Assembly: GCA_041751095.1 (NCBI GenBank)
Contig: JBGSYC010000212.1
Location: forward strand, 1-11,284
Source: JADCRZ01 sp041751095
GTDB taxonomy: Bacteria > Bacteroidota > Bacteroidia > Chitinophagales > Chitinophagaceae
Length of the DNA: 11,284 bases
Direction: 5' to 3'
Shown: positions 1-6,682 of the stretch, one piece after another
Layout: every line of letters starts with the position of its first letter
Position numbering within the stretch: the first letter of the stretch is position 1
The notes under the pieces: generated by a model
What the model saw: only the letters and a program-made list of their open reading frames with translations
Database searches by the model: none
What the model was told of the DNA's origin: nothing
Program-made: the position numbers and the translations under genes

Positions 1-1367
1 GCTATATAGCTGCGGGTGTCAGCAAAGTCTTTGGCTCCTTGTTCGCTTCTAAAGCAACCTGATATTTTTTGTTTTACCTTCATCATGCGTATAGCTTGCT
101 CAGCAAGGTTATTGCCAAAGGGAACAAGGAAGTTTGTTGCAAAAGCCAGTACTTGATCTTTATGATTTATAAACCGGTCTAACATGTTTTGGGTCTTGCT
201 TTTTTTGGCTACACCCCGTTTGCCTTTTTGCTTTTTGCCAACTGGATGTTTACGCATGCCTTCCTTCATCAGAGTATCATATTTTTTACTCCAGTATTGT
301 AGCTGCCCCTTGCTTAGGTTGGCTTCCCCTGCATCTTTAGCTATCATCACCTTTGCATGAAGGCCCGCTAACAAATGCTTAGCATCGCCAGCCCAGCTAC
401 TTTTTTCTATTTCGTGGCAAAAGGTTAAATCTCTCAAGTGGTGTACATTGCATAAAGAATGCGTACATTCAAACTCCTTGTAAGGCTTCCAATAATCATG
501 CATCAGCGTGCCTTCGTAAAAAGGCAATACGCCCATGTCATGCATAGCTTGTGCGCCCCGCTTAATGTGTGGAGCGTAAAAGGAATGCTTATCGGTGCAG
601 AGGGTATGGAGCCAGTTACGCTGGCCTTCAAAATAAAAACCGGTTTCATCAGCATGTAATACAGGTTGCCTGGTAAGTATGTGCTTCAGATCTTTAATAA
701 AAGGCTGTAAATTAACCGCACAACGGTGATTATTATTAACCAGAAAAGAGCTACTCAATGCATGGCCAAATAAATCTTTAAAAATTTGAGACGTTCTGCC
801 ATAAGGCAACAATTGATATTGGGTAAAGTAAACCGCCAGTTGCTGTACATTGATGCCGTACTGCACGGGTTGGTTTACACCTGCAGGAAATACGGCACGG
901 TTAACAATATGGCAATGAGGACAGCTTTTAATCTCGCCCCTGTGTTCTGTTACCAGCATCTCGATGGGCGGTATATCAAACACCTGCCGGCGATCATAAT
1001 CCACAACAGGATTCACCCCAAGGCTTTTACCACAGCAACTGCAATGCTTTACCGTATGAACCACTACTTCATTGGGCGTTGCAGTAAATGAAAGCGTTTC
1101 ACCCCTATGACCTTGCTGACCTCCAGGTTTCCTGCCGCTTTTTGTACGCAGGCTTTGAGTACGTTGCGGCTTACCAATATCACTACTTGGAGGCTTGCTG
1201 CTGTTGCTGCTATCTTTTTTCTGGTTGTTCTCAAGAAATGTAATCCGCTCTTCCAACAACTTAATCATTGAATCCTGACCAGCTATAAACTTGATGTGAT
1301 CCTGCAATTGCTCTTGTAGAAGTTGCAACTGTTTTTGCTGAAGTTGTATGATTAAATCCTTATTCAA
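1..1367 (-). CDS. IS66-family transposase (TnpC-like), C-terminus cut by the window edge
   Basis: This DDE transposase would cut and join the ends of the IS66 element. I translated the minus strand by hand: 455 codons are open with no stop, reading to position 1. The order of parts is a Gln/Leu-rich coiled N-terminus (residues 1-50), an SSNSSKPPSSD linker typical of IS66 (53-63), a zinc-binding segment with CSCC (109-112) and CPHC (149-152), and the catalytic core. Catalytic residues are D240 in LHADETG, D291 in MHDYWKPY and E423 in NNLAEQAIR. The visible end, DFADTRSYIA, is also an IS66 hallmark; only a short C-terminal tail is missing. No ATG lies between the upstream in-frame TAA and the conserved region, so TTG at 1367 is the likely start, with AAGG about 15 bases before it. 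The next ATG is at 1268 (residue 34) and would lose much of the coiled N-terminus. No disabling change is visible. Confidence 0.93.
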   Translation of the reverse strand, partial: MNKDLIIQLQQKQLQLLQEQLQDHIKFIAGQDSMIKLLEERITFLENNQKKDSSNSSKPPSSDIGKPQRTQSLRTKSGRKPGGQQGHRGETLSFTATPNEVVVHTVKHCSCCGKSLGVNPVVDYDRRQVFDIPPIEMLVTEHRGEIKSCPHCHIVNRAVFPAGVNQPVQYGINVQQLAVYFTQYQLLPYGRTSQIFKDLFGHALSSSFLVNNNHRCAVNLQPFIKDLKHILTRQPVLHADETGFYFEGQRNWLHTLCTDKHSFYAPHIKRGAQAMHDMGVLPFYEGTLMHDYWKPYKEFECTHSLCNVHHLRDLTFCHEIEKSSWAGDAKHLLAGLHAKVMIAKDAGEANLSKGQLQYWSKKYDTLMKEGMRKHPVGKKQKGKRGVAKKSKTQNMLDRFINHKDQVLAFATNFLVPFGNNLAEQAIRMMKVKQKISGCFRSEQGAKDFADTRSYI

Positions 1368-1442
1368 GATGAAAGCAAGTTGCCTTATCTCTTATATATG
1401 TTCAAAAAACATTTATGCACATTCTTCAAAAAGTGTTAATAA

Positions 1443-1458
1443 CTGGCTGAATAGTTAC
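1443..1458 (-). repeat. probable outer terminal inverted repeat of the IS66 element
   Basis: On the minus strand this reads GTAACTATTCAGCCAG. It has the GTAA start expected for IS66 ends and lies 76 bases upstream of the transposase TTG start. The matching end lies outside the window, so the repeat cannot be confirmed here. An alternative TGTAAC at 1501-1506 has the wrong orientation for this end. Confidence 0.45.
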
Positions 1459-1497
1459 GATATTCCTAAGCCGGACAAGCCGGAACCAAAAAGGCAA

Positions 1498-1515
1498 TGT
1501 TGTAACTTAGCAACA
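1498..1515 (+). promoter_or_regulatory. hairpin directly before the 1518 start codon
   Basis: TGTTG (1498-1502) pairs with CAACA (1511-1515) around an 8-base loop, ending two bases before the ATG at 1518. No Shine-Dalgarno sequence precedes that ATG. Such a hairpin could hold back translation, or be part of an element end. The stem is only 5 bp, so chance is possible. Confidence 0.3.
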
Positions 1516-1517
1516 CT

Positions 1518-3029
1518 ATGGAACTTCTCACTCAAAGATACAGCGATAAGATTAGCGGTACACTGAGTTGTTATGACCGCATAGTTATTACCGGTACATT
1601 ACCTGTACTAAGCAATGCCAATCATTTAACAGGATATATGTATCAACACAAAATTCGCATATTTGATTATGCCAGGTTTGCTGAGCCCTACCGGGATGCA
1701 TTGAAACAAAATGCACAGCGCATAGCCAAAGAAGCCGGTTTGGAAATAGAGTATATTCGAAGCAGTGGTGTAAGAAAAGAAGCTGTGATTGAAAGGGTTA
1801 TCAAAAAGCGGGGCATACATTCCGGTTTGGTACATATCATTTCGGTAATGGAAGGCTGTACAAGTTATAAGCCCTGGCATGATAAAGTAAGCGGCAAAAC
1901 ATTTTTGAAATACGACCAGGGGAAATGCCTCACATATTATTTTTATTTTATTGATGAACTGCTGGGACTTTGCTATGTACGTGTGCCTACATGGTTACCC
2001 TTTAAGCTTCAGATATTTTTCAATGGACATGCATGGCTGAGCAATGAAATGTCAAAGAAAAATATTAGCCACCAAATGATGGACAACGCTTTTATAACCA
2101 TAGACGATTGGGTTAAAGCACAAAAGATGAGTGACAATCTATCCATCGGAAAATTGCACAAAAAATTAAATGCCTTTGCAGAAAAATACTGTCCGGTGCA
2201 CAAAGTATTTAAACAGCAATATCACTGGAGTATCATGCAGTGCGAATATGCCACCGACATAGTATTTACAAAGCAGGAAGATTTAAAGCCACTCTATGAA
2301 CAACTTATTGAAAAGGCGATACACAGTGTAAAGCCCGAAAACATTATCACTTTTTTTGCCAAGAAGATGCATGGGAAATATGAAGGTGAGATAGGCAATA
2401 ACTATCATGTACGTTTAGAAGGCAGCCGCATCAGGCACAGCATGGGTAAGGCCTCGATAAAAATGTATGACAAGTTTGCACATATATTACGAATTGAAAC
2501 CACCGTCAATGACGTAACTTTTTTCAAACACTACCGTGAGGTAATACACCGCGATGGTTCTTCGACACAAAAAGAAGCAGCGATGAAAAAAAACATTTAC
2601 AGTTTTAAACCCTTAGTCAAAATCGTTGCAGCTTCCAATAGCCGCTATATTGAGTTTATCTCTGCTATTGACGACAATACCATCGGGCATAAAAAATTAG
2701 AAAAAGCAACAGAAACAAAAACAGTGGAAGAACGCAATTACAAAGGATTAAACTTCTTTTGCAAAGCAGACAAAAAAAAAATACTCACACTGGCAAGAGG
2801 CGAGTTTAACATCTATGGCTTCAGGTGTAAAGACGTAGCCAAACATCTTGTCCATTATTCAAGCGACCAATTAAGCAGATTGCTCAAAAGATTAAGAGTA
2901 CATGGAATTATAAAAAAAATTGGCAAAGGCTATAAGTATTATTTAACCAGCTTTGGAAAAGAAATTATTACTTGCTCGCAAAAAGTAATCAATATGGTAA
3001 TGATACCTCAACTATCAATGGCTACATAA
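1518..3029 (+). CDS. uncharacterised family protein with C-terminal winged helix, probable mobile-element protein
   Basis: This 503-residue cytoplasmic protein has no signal peptide or membrane segment. I recognise the family as widespread, often repeated within genomes, and usually labelled hypothetical or MarR-like; its activity is unknown to me. Conserved-looking blocks are YDRIVITGTLP (19-29), HKIRIFDYARFAEPYRD (44-60), GLVHIISVMEGC (103-114), KCLTYYFYFIDE (136-147), YVRVPTWLPFKLQIFFNGHAWL (153-174, interrupted by no gap) and IKMYDKFAHILRIETTVND (about 316-334). The last block loosely resembles the YDK/LR-E signature of phage and plasmid replication-initiator proteins, a weak similarity seen by eye. 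Residues about 430-485 form a winged helix (DVAKHL, SSDQLSRLLKRLRVHGIIKK, YKYYLT), implying DNA binding. The length is intact and the start agrees with the beginning of the family as I remember it. It is divergent from, and about 150 bases from, the IS66 transposase. The repeated MYDK/winged-helix design and its neighbours favour a mobile-element role over a MarR-type regulator. Confidence 0.75.
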   Translation: MELLTQRYSDKISGTLSCYDRIVITGTLPVLSNANHLTGYMYQHKIRIFDYARFAEPYRDALKQNAQRIAKEAGLEIEYIRSSGVRKEAVIERVIKKRGIHSGLVHIISVMEGCTSYKPWHDKVSGKTFLKYDQGKCLTYYFYFIDELLGLCYVRVPTWLPFKLQIFFNGHAWLSNEMSKKNISHQMMDNAFITIDDWVKAQKMSDNLSIGKLHKKLNAFAEKYCPVHKVFKQQYHWSIMQCEYATDIVFTKQEDLKPLYEQLIEKAIHSVKPENIITFFAKKMHGKYEGEIGNNYHVRLEGSRIRHSMGKASIKMYDKFAHILRIETTVNDVTFFKHYREVIHRDGSSTQKEAAMKKNIYSFKPLVKIVAASNSRYIEFISAIDDNTIGHKKLEKATETKTVEERNYKGLNFFCKADKKKILTLARGEFNIYGFRCKDVAKHLVHYSSDQLSRLLKRLRVHGIIKKIGKGYKYYLTSFGKEIITCSQKVINMVMIPQLSMAT

Positions 3030-3037
3030 TATTTTTT

Positions 3038-3091
3038 GGCAAATAGTGCGGTGATCTTAGTTTTAAGATACTAATCCGGGATTTGCCTTTT
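3038..3091 (+). terminator. compound hairpin after the 1518-3029 gene, possible terminator or element end
   Basis: Nine bases after the TAA, GGCAAAT (3038-3044) pairs with ATTTGCC (3081-3087). Inside it CGG (3049-3051) can pair with CCG (3076-3078), and ATCTTA (3054-3059) with TAAGAT (3064-3069) around a GTTT loop. TTTT follows at 3088-3091. The layered stem and T-run would fit a weak intrinsic terminator. It could equally be a structured end of a mobile element. The stems are short and interrupted. Confidence 0.4.
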
Positions 3092-3112
3092 CCTACCATA
3101 CCAGAATTAATG

Positions 3113-3145
3113 TTTGACTTTTTTTGTTTCCTTAAACTATTCTTG
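3113..3145 (+). promoter_or_regulatory. candidate Bacteroidota-type promoter for the fibre gene
   Basis: TTTG at 3113-3116 is followed, after 21 bases, by TATTCTTG at 3138-3145. This matches the Bacteroidota -33 TTTG and -7 TAnnTTTG pattern with one mismatch. It would start a transcript about 160 bases before the ATG at 3311. The rest of 3092-3310 is AT-rich and shows no gene. No other promoter in the gap matches as well, but such short motifs arise by chance. Confidence 0.3.
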
Positions 3146-3310
3146 ATCTTTAGGAAGGTTTAATGTATAATATATGTCAACGTAGTTTTACCCCTTTGGT
3201 GAAACATATCTATGGTCCGAGCTTTCTCTAAGCCTTTTATTTGTACAGGATTACGAAAGTAAGTTCATGTACTTAAAAAATCTTCCATTCCATAATAAAT
3301 CCGTATACAC

Positions 3311-5002
3311 ATGAAAAATCTGCAAAACCTGTTACCATGTCTTTTGTTGTTGTTATTTTGTTCTTCACATGCCCAAAATAACTCACTTGATTTTGACGGG
3401 ACTGATGATTATGTTACTGTTCCGGCCAGTAGTAGTTACAATTTGACTTCCGGTACTATAGAATGTATGGTCAGGCCATCAGCGTTAGGGGATGGATTAA
3501 CGATGTTAGGTGTTCGGGGAACTGGTGGAACAAGATATAGTTTTCATATGCGGGCGGCTTCAATTGGAATGTGGAATGGTCAGACTTTTCTTCCGATCAG
3601 TTATTCTTTCACTACCGGGGTATGGTATCACATTGCATTTGTTTGTAATGGCAGTACAACAGCCATTTATGTTAATGGTACAAAGATAGGCGATCTGCAA
3701 TATGCATTTAGTAATGTAACGGGCCAGGACCTTATTATTGGTGCGGTAAAAACATCGGGGAGTCTGTCCCAGCTTTTTGCCGGGGCCATCGATGAGGTGC
3801 GAATCTGGAATACCCAAAGGACGGCAGTAGAGATACTTGAGAATAAGGACGTATCTCTTGTGGGAAATGAGACAGGGTTAGTAGCGCTATTTACCTTCAA
3901 TCAGGGTACAGCAGGAGGTTCCAATACTTCCGAGGGGACAGTTCCTGATAAGACATCAGCACAGAATAACGGCACTTTGAGTAATTTTTCGTTGACAGGT
4001 AACAGTTCCAATTACATCGGCAGCCCACTGAGTGTTCCGGCAGCAGCGGGCTCAGCGTGGATATTGGGTGGCAATACCGGTACGACATCAGGTAGCAATT
4101 TTATTGGTACTACCGATTACCGCCGTCTTACTTTTAAAACAAACAATTTGGAGCAGATGACTATGCTTCCGGATGGTAATGTAGGGATAGGGACAAATAG
4201 CCCGTCCCATCGACTAACGGTAGATCATGCTGATGGCGTTGGTTTTCGAATGAAAAGCCATACTGCTTTTAACTCACCTTACTTTTTAGACATCGGGAAT
4301 AACGCTTATGTGCCCTGGGGGAATGCTTATTCGATAAATACGAATACGAGGCTTGACATTTCTGCGGGTGGCGAGCTTTTTTTACATAGCTCCAATATTT
4401 ATTTAAGTGGTAATACCATAGTGACCCGAACAGGAGACCCGGTTTCGCTGGCAACTTCTAAGAATTCTAAGGCAATGCCTTTTCAGGCCAATCTTTGGAA
4501 TGGGAACGGAGGAACATTAACGTATGCAGGTATACAGAACGTTGCCTCTACGGCTACCCTGCTTGCCCACCGGTTGGCGTTTAAAACAGGGGCCCTTAAT
4601 ACAGACTTAAGTGATGGAGCGGAGGCCCTTAGTGTGTTATCCAGCGGGAATGTAGGCATAGGGATAACAGATCCAAAAGTGAAACTGGCCGTAGATGGAG
4701 AAATTAAAGCAATAAAACTTACCGTAACAGCTACTCCATGGGCCGATTATGTTTTTGATAAGGAATACAAGCTGTCCTCGTTAGCTGAAGTTGAACGATT
4801 TATAATTAAAAATAAACATCTGCCAAATGTTCCCTCTGCGATACAGGTGGAAAAAGATGGAATCAACGTTGGAGAACAGCAGGCTGTCTTACTCCGCAAG
4901 ATAGAGGAGCTTACGCTATATGTTATTGAACAGAACAAGAGAATTATCCGTCAGCAAAAAGCGATTGAAAAGTTAGATAAGAGGTTAAGGGAAAAACGCT
5001 GA
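3311..5002 (+). CDS. secreted LamG-domain / tail-fibre-like surface protein
   Basis: The 563-residue product is exported: residues 1-21 are a signal peptide with a long Leu run, probably cut at SHA|QN. Residues about 23-175 form a LamG (concanavalin A-like, Laminin_G_3) jelly-roll domain, with SLDFDGTDDYVTVP at its start, WYHIAFVCNG and YVNGTKIG in the middle and GAIDEVRIWNTQRT at its end. This fold usually binds sugars or proteins. From about 245 to 460 follow fibre-like repeats: FIGTTDYRRLTFKTNN, then NVGIGTNSPSHRLTV (about 291) and NVGIGITDPKVKLAV (about 447). The C-terminal region (WADYVFDKEY, EVERFIIKNKHLPNVPSA) resembles the fibre-end domain common in Bacteroidota, near S74-type chaperones in position and style, followed by a coiled coil (about 525-563), which suggests trimerisation. 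No Shine-Dalgarno is seen before the ATG. It lies 137 bases before the coiled-coil barrel gene and may act as an adhesin for the same locus. The ligand is unknown. Confidence 0.85.
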   Translation: MKNLQNLLPCLLLLLFCSSHAQNNSLDFDGTDDYVTVPASSSYNLTSGTIECMVRPSALGDGLTMLGVRGTGGTRYSFHMRAASIGMWNGQTFLPISYSFTTGVWYHIAFVCNGSTTAIYVNGTKIGDLQYAFSNVTGQDLIIGAVKTSGSLSQLFAGAIDEVRIWNTQRTAVEILENKDVSLVGNETGLVALFTFNQGTAGGSNTSEGTVPDKTSAQNNGTLSNFSLTGNSSNYIGSPLSVPAAAGSAWILGGNTGTTSGSNFIGTTDYRRLTFKTNNLEQMTMLPDGNVGIGTNSPSHRLTVDHADGVGFRMKSHTAFNSPYFLDIGNNAYVPWGNAYSINTNTRLDISAGGELFLHSSNIYLSGNTIVTRTGDPVSLATSKNSKAMPFQANLWNGNGGTLTYAGIQNVASTATLLAHRLAFKTGALNTDLSDGAEALSVLSSGNVGIGITDPKVKLAVDGEIKAIKLTVTATPWADYVFDKEYKLSSLAEVERFIIKNKHLPNVPSAIQVEKDGINVGEQQAVLLRKIEELTLYVIEQNKRIIRQQKAIEKLDKRLREKR

Positions 5003-5104
5003 AGAAAGCCACGGGTATTGGTTGAATATTCGAATGATAACATACACGGAAATATAAAGAATCTTCGACCATATACAAAAACATCATCGCAACAATAAAA
5101 AGGA

Positions 5105-5143
5105 ATGACTAACAACAATTCTGTACTTCAAAGAATCTTATGA
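5105..5143 (+). CDS. possible 12-codon leader peptide overlapping the next start
   Basis: ATG at 5105 opens a 12-codon frame (MTNNNSVLQRIL) whose TGA overlaps the ATG at 5140 as ATGA, an arrangement used for translational coupling. AAAAAGGA precedes it with no spacing, which is too close for a good ribosome site. There is no independent evidence that it is translated. Confidence 0.15.
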   Translation: MTNNNSVLQRIL

Positions 5144-6618
5144 AAATCCTGTTCCGTGGAATGCCTTTATTGTTGGTAATTGTGCTGTTATCTGCTAGCC
5201 AGGCATACTGCCAGGAAGATGAAATAAGTGTTTATAGTAAAATACTTCATTTTCCTGACAGGCTGTTTAAGAAGGTAGATGATAAGAGTGCTGATATTAG
5301 TAAAAGGCTGGCAAAGCAGTCAGAGAAATACCTGCAACGGTTGGCGAGGGAAGAAGCGCGACTCAAAAAGAGGCTTTCAAAAAAGGATTCTATTGCGGCG
5401 ATAAGAATATTTGGCGATGCCGAAAAGCAGTATGCTGATCTACATATGAAGGTAAAAAGTGTATCCGGTAAAGCATCATCTCTGCAGAGTAAATATATTC
5501 CCCATCTGGATACCTTAAAGACAGCTTTTAATTTTATTGGCAAACCGGATGGTTTACTTAAAGATATTGCTGGATCGCAGAACAAAATAATTGGCGCCGT
5601 GGCCAGGATGGAGGGGTTGCAGGAAAATTTTAATAAAGCAGAAGAAGTGAAGAAATATATAGAGCAGCGGAAGCAATACCTGCAGAGTGAGTTAGGGAAA
5701 TACGGGCTATCGGGACAATTAAAAAAGCTGAAAAAACAGGTGTATTACTACCAGGCGCAGGTAGATGAATATAAGAGGATGTTTGATGAACCATCACAGC
5801 TTGAAGCGCGGGCTATTGGACTATTGAAAAAGAGTTCAGTATTCAGGGACTTCTTTCAGAAGCATTCTGAGCTGGCTGGTTTGTTCCGGTTGCCAGGAGG
5901 TTCATCCGGGGTTCCGACAGTAAGTTTTGCGGGCTTACAGACAAGGGATATTGTTCAACAGCAACTCACCGGACGCCTTGGTTCTGCTCCGGATGTTCAG
6001 CAGATGATGCAACAACAAGTGCAGCGAGCAAAGGGTGAGCTCAGCGGGCTAAAGGACAGGCTTAACAGTTTAAAAGCGGGCAGTAAAGGTAACGGTGATC
6101 CTTCGATGCCAGACTTCAAACCCAATAACCAAAAGACGAAAAGATTTAAGGACAGGCTGGAACTGGGGAGTAACCTGCAGACGGTAAAAAGCAATATGTT
6201 CTTTCCCTCTACGACTGATATTGGACTATCCCTTGGCTACAAGTTAAATGATAAAAGCAATATTGGTGTAGGCAGTTCCTATAAGATGGGATGGGGAAAA
6301 GATATCCGCCATATCAGCATCACGCATCAGGGGATGGGAGTGAGATCGTTCTTTGAGTATAAGATCAAGGGAAGTTTTTGGGTGTCGGGTGGAGGTGAAA
6401 TGAACTACAAAAGCCAGTTCAGCAACTTCGAGATACTCAATGATTACAGTGCCTGGCAAAGAAGCGCTTTGTTGGGAATGAGTAAAAAATATCAGGTGAG
6501 TAAAAAGGTGAAAGGCAGCATGCAGGTGCTGTATGATTTTTTGTGGAGAGAGCAGGTGCCGAGGGCGCAGCCGGTCGTTTTTCGAGTTGGTTATGGTTTT
6601 ATGGGATTCAAGGATTGA
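5140..6618 (+). CDS. exported coiled-coil protein with C-terminal beta-barrel
   Basis: This 492-residue protein has a clear signal peptide (residues 1-24, cut near AYC|QE). A long charged helical region (about 35-230, rich in Lys, Glu, Gln and Leu) looks like an extended coiled coil. A second Gln-rich helix lies at about 280-315 (VQQMMQQQVQRAKGELSGLK). The last 155 residues or so (about 335-492) alternate polar and hydrophobic residues with many Gly and aromatics (LGYKLNDKSNIGVGSSYK, SFWVSGGGEMNYKS, ending VVFRVGYGFMGFKD). This is enough for roughly eight strands of an outer-membrane barrel. I do not recognise a named family. It sits between the fibre gene and the first Rhs gene on the same strand, 64 bases before the latter, so it could anchor or pass the Rhs proteins at the outer membrane. 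The barrel call comes from sequence pattern only. Confidence 0.8.
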   Translation: MKILFRGMPLLLVIVLLSASQAYCQEDEISVYSKILHFPDRLFKKVDDKSADISKRLAKQSEKYLQRLAREEARLKKRLSKKDSIAAIRIFGDAEKQYADLHMKVKSVSGKASSLQSKYIPHLDTLKTAFNFIGKPDGLLKDIAGSQNKIIGAVARMEGLQENFNKAEEVKKYIEQRKQYLQSELGKYGLSGQLKKLKKQVYYYQAQVDEYKRMFDEPSQLEARAIGLLKKSSVFRDFFQKHSELAGLFRLPGGSSGVPTVSFAGLQTRDIVQQQLTGRLGSAPDVQQMMQQQVQRAKGELSGLKDRLNSLKAGSKGNGDPSMPDFKPNNQKTKRFKDRLELGSNLQTVKSNMFFPSTTDIGLSLGYKLNDKSNIGVGSSYKMGWGKDIRHISITHQGMGVRSFFEYKIKGSFWVSGGGEMNYKSQFSNFEILNDYSAWQRSALLGMSKKYQVSKKVKGSMQVLYDFLWREQVPRAQPVVFRVGYGFMGFKD

Positions 6619-6629
6619 ACGTAGAAACG

Positions 6630-6651
6630 TATCTTCTTTTTAATGAAGATA
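6630..6651 (+). terminator. 7-bp-stem hairpin between the barrel gene and the first Rhs gene
   Basis: TATCTTC (6630-6636) pairs perfectly with GAAGATA (6645-6651) around an 8-base loop, 11 bases after the stop of the barrel gene. There is no clean T-run after it (TATAATTAA follows), so it is a poor intrinsic terminator. It may protect the mRNA end or tune expression between two co-transcribed genes. A direct repeat ATTAAC lies between it and the next ATG. Confidence 0.35.
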
Positions 6652-6682
6652 TATAATTAACCCTATTTTAATTAACACTTTT

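Larger units (their letters stand above)
1..1458 (-). mobile_element. IS66-family insertion sequence, left end outside the window
   Basis: The element carries a single leftward transposase gene and no visible accessory tnpA or tnpB upstream of it, as in the one-ORF ISBst12-type branch of IS66. The outer end is placed at 1458 because, read on the minus strand, the sequence there begins GTAACTATTCAGCCAG. IS66 ends characteristically begin with GTAA. If so, the neighbouring eight bases GATATTCC (1459-1466) would be the target duplication, since IS66 makes 8-bp duplications. The other end and the second copy of the duplication are off the left edge, so the boundary is an inference. The presence of an IS66 element itself is certain from the transposase. 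Confidence 0.75.

Noticed and set aside
459..1091. Plus-strand open frames at 459-659 and 786-1091
   Set aside because: They lie antisense to the intact IS66 transposase, have no family resemblance and no ribosome site.
1348..1566. Plus-strand 72-codon frame
   Set aside because: It overlaps the IS66 end and the start of the 503-residue gene in another frame; its sequence resembles no known protein.
1518..3029. Reading the 503-residue protein as a MarR transcriptional regulator
   Set aside because: Only the last 60 residues or so are a winged helix. MarR proteins are about 150 residues with a helical dimer core, which does not account for the 400 residues before it.
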